Source: Lingula anatina
Taxonomy: Eukaryota; Brachiopoda; Lingulata; Lingulida; Lingulidae
Assembly (NCBI RefSeq): GCF_001039355.2
Contig: NW_019775453.1
Span: 62,001 to 126,000 of the forward strand
DNA length: 64,000 nt
Reading direction: 5' to 3'
Shown in pieces: positions 63,301 to 64,000 of the stretch. Numbering within the stretch: the stretch's first letter is position 1; each line of letters starts with the position of its first letter. A program made the position numbers and the translations under genes. The notes under the pieces are model-generated. The model was not told where the DNA came from. It made no database searches and worked only from the letters and a program-made list of their open reading frames with translations.

Positions 63301-64000
63301 TTGGTGAAAACTGCATTGCCAAGTATGACCGCTGTGATGGGATAGCACAGTGCCCTGATGGTTCAGATGAGGAGAATTGTAACCCCAAAGGTAGAGTACA
63401 GTCTGCTATTTATTAATCATTATATGTAAGTTATAAATCCAACCTATGTGTCTCAGTGCTCTGAGATTCTAGGTCAAGAGCTGCAGATTTAGAAGAAACC
63501 GACATTGAAAGATTTACATTTAATCCACCCATTTTCTTCATTGTTTGATTGAAGTGGATACAGGTGTGCTGTAGCCTCATGTTTCACATTACTAACAGTT
63601 TTAAAGTAGCTTGAATGATGGTAACTACTTACTTTTCATTATTGAAATTGCAATTATGGTCTAAGATATTTATTTCATTTCAAGACCAAGATTACATGAG
63701 GTTTTTCAGTGTAGACACAAAACAATTATATGTAGTTTTTATTAACTATGGCAAAGCCTTGTATAGTTCATCCTTTGATCTTTTTATATTTGAAAATTAA
63801 TATTCCAATAGTATGCATTGTCAATATAATTCTTAAACCTGCTTAAAATACCATATTACTAACACTCATTCAAACCTGTTTTATCATTAGAGCATAATAA
63901 TAAGATGTCAAGTATACACTCAGGAAACAAAAACGGGCATGGGTATCATACTAACCAGCATGGTTCAAACCAGCATGGATACTATCCCAGTAACTCAGGT
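57369..64000 (+). CDS. MANSC and LDL-receptor class A domain protein (LRP11/SPINT1-like), 3' partial
   Basis: Exons 57369-57677, 57866-58202 (or its duplicate 59989-60325), 62254-62370, 63244-63390 and 63891-64000+. A signal peptide (KTHCLLISLAVLSGV) leads into a MANSC-type Cys cluster split by an intron (DCLQECCYREKCSVAVYQT, then KDSSCYLFNC and ICQF). A Thr-rich mucin-like stretch with ~11 consecutive Thr follows, probably O-glycosylated. Next is a Cys-rich EGF/EB-like module (CETAHSHCKDNFCQCMGGYH) and an LDLa repeat (CDGIAQCPDGSDEENC). The last exon starts His/Asn/Gly-rich (NGHGYHTNQHGSNQHGYYPS). The MANSC-LDLa pairing is seen in LRP11 and SPINT1. The C-terminus is off the window, so secreted versus membrane-bound cannot be decided. 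Phases agree when only one copy of exon 2 is used. Confidence 0.85.
57692..59727 (+). repeat. 2.1-kb direct duplication, copy A (contains MANSC exon 2)
   Basis: Matches 59816-61875 base for base over most of its length, offset ~2,123, with scattered substitutions and small indels. It covers exon 57866-58202 and ~1.5 kb of the following intron. Confidence 0.95.
59728..59753. repeat. 12-bp perfect palindrome at the duplication junction
   Basis: tgtacagacaca, ga, tgtgtctgtaca forms a perfect hairpin. It is followed by a CGTC/GCC trinucleotide-rich tract up to the single N. This 88-base junction is unlike its neighbours and may be a truncated mobile-element end. Confidence 0.75.
59816..61875 (+). 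repeat. 2.1-kb direct duplication, copy B (contains exon 2 duplicate)
   Basis: Begins right after a single N (59815). The exon copy 59989-60325 has the same length (337 nt) and intact splice sites. Changes include Asp to Asn, Asn to Ser and Ile to Val within ITSDEDANENKFIEEEDAQ. The final gtaagt becomes gtaggt. Confidence 0.95.
60326..62253. other. Intron of the MANSC gene after exon 2 duplicate
   Basis: Mostly copy B of the duplication, then unique AT-rich DNA. No other exon seen. Confidence 0.6.

Noticed and set aside
1-64000. CRISPR arrays, bacterial operons, rRNA genes, viral insertions
   Set aside because: None seen; all genes are spliced animal genes and the repeats are microsatellites, tandem duplications or transposon-like elements.

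Overview
The window is animal nuclear DNA: AT-rich, with GT-AG introns of about 100-3500 bp, and proteins that match animal families (LYST, CLASRP, CoREST/RCOR, ASB ankyrin-SOCS, MANSC/LDLa receptors, a homeodomain protein). The compact vertebrate-like gene set, AT richness and repeat style suggest a lophotrochozoan, probably a mollusc. That assignment is inference, because no lineage-diagnostic sequence can be proven by eye. There is one 722-base N gap and three single Ns (6157, 23542, 59815), so this is a draft assembly.

Layout: (1) 1-1604 (+) is the 3' part of an ankyrin-repeat/SOCS-box gene. (2) 2695-36584 (-) is a complete LYST (lysosomal trafficking regulator) gene. I traced 55 coding exons whose phases agree from start to stop (3,839 residues) apart from one extra base in exon 31. 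(3) 37312-38129 (+) is a small two-exon divergent homeobox gene, head to head with LYST. (4) 39399-46372 (-) is CLASRP, a CLK4-associating SR-related splicing protein, in 18 coding exons (647 aa). One of its introns holds a 1.38-kb terminal-inverted-repeat element. (5) 47962-48768 (+) is a 268-aa acidic protein of unknown family, head to head with CLASRP. (6) 50917-55802 (+) is a CoREST/RCOR corepressor in 13 exons (506 aa) with an unusual GATA-like zinc finger between its SANT domains. (7) 57369 to beyond 64000 (+) is a secreted or membrane MANSC + poly-Thr + EGF/EB-like + LDLa protein. Its second exon lies in a 2.1-kb tandem duplication.

The genes do not form a pathway. They are ordinary housekeeping and regulatory genes, arranged as two divergent pairs (LYST/homeobox and CLASRP/acidic ORF), two convergent pairs (ASB/LYST and homeobox/CLASRP) and a tandem run on the plus strand. 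I see no convincing novel multi-gene system. The points most worth checking are the duplicated MANSC exon, the 86-bp tandem repeat that copies a LYST exon edge with its splice acceptor, the LYST frameshift, the TIR element with repeated internal GGAAGGAC motifs, and the extra zinc finger in CoREST.
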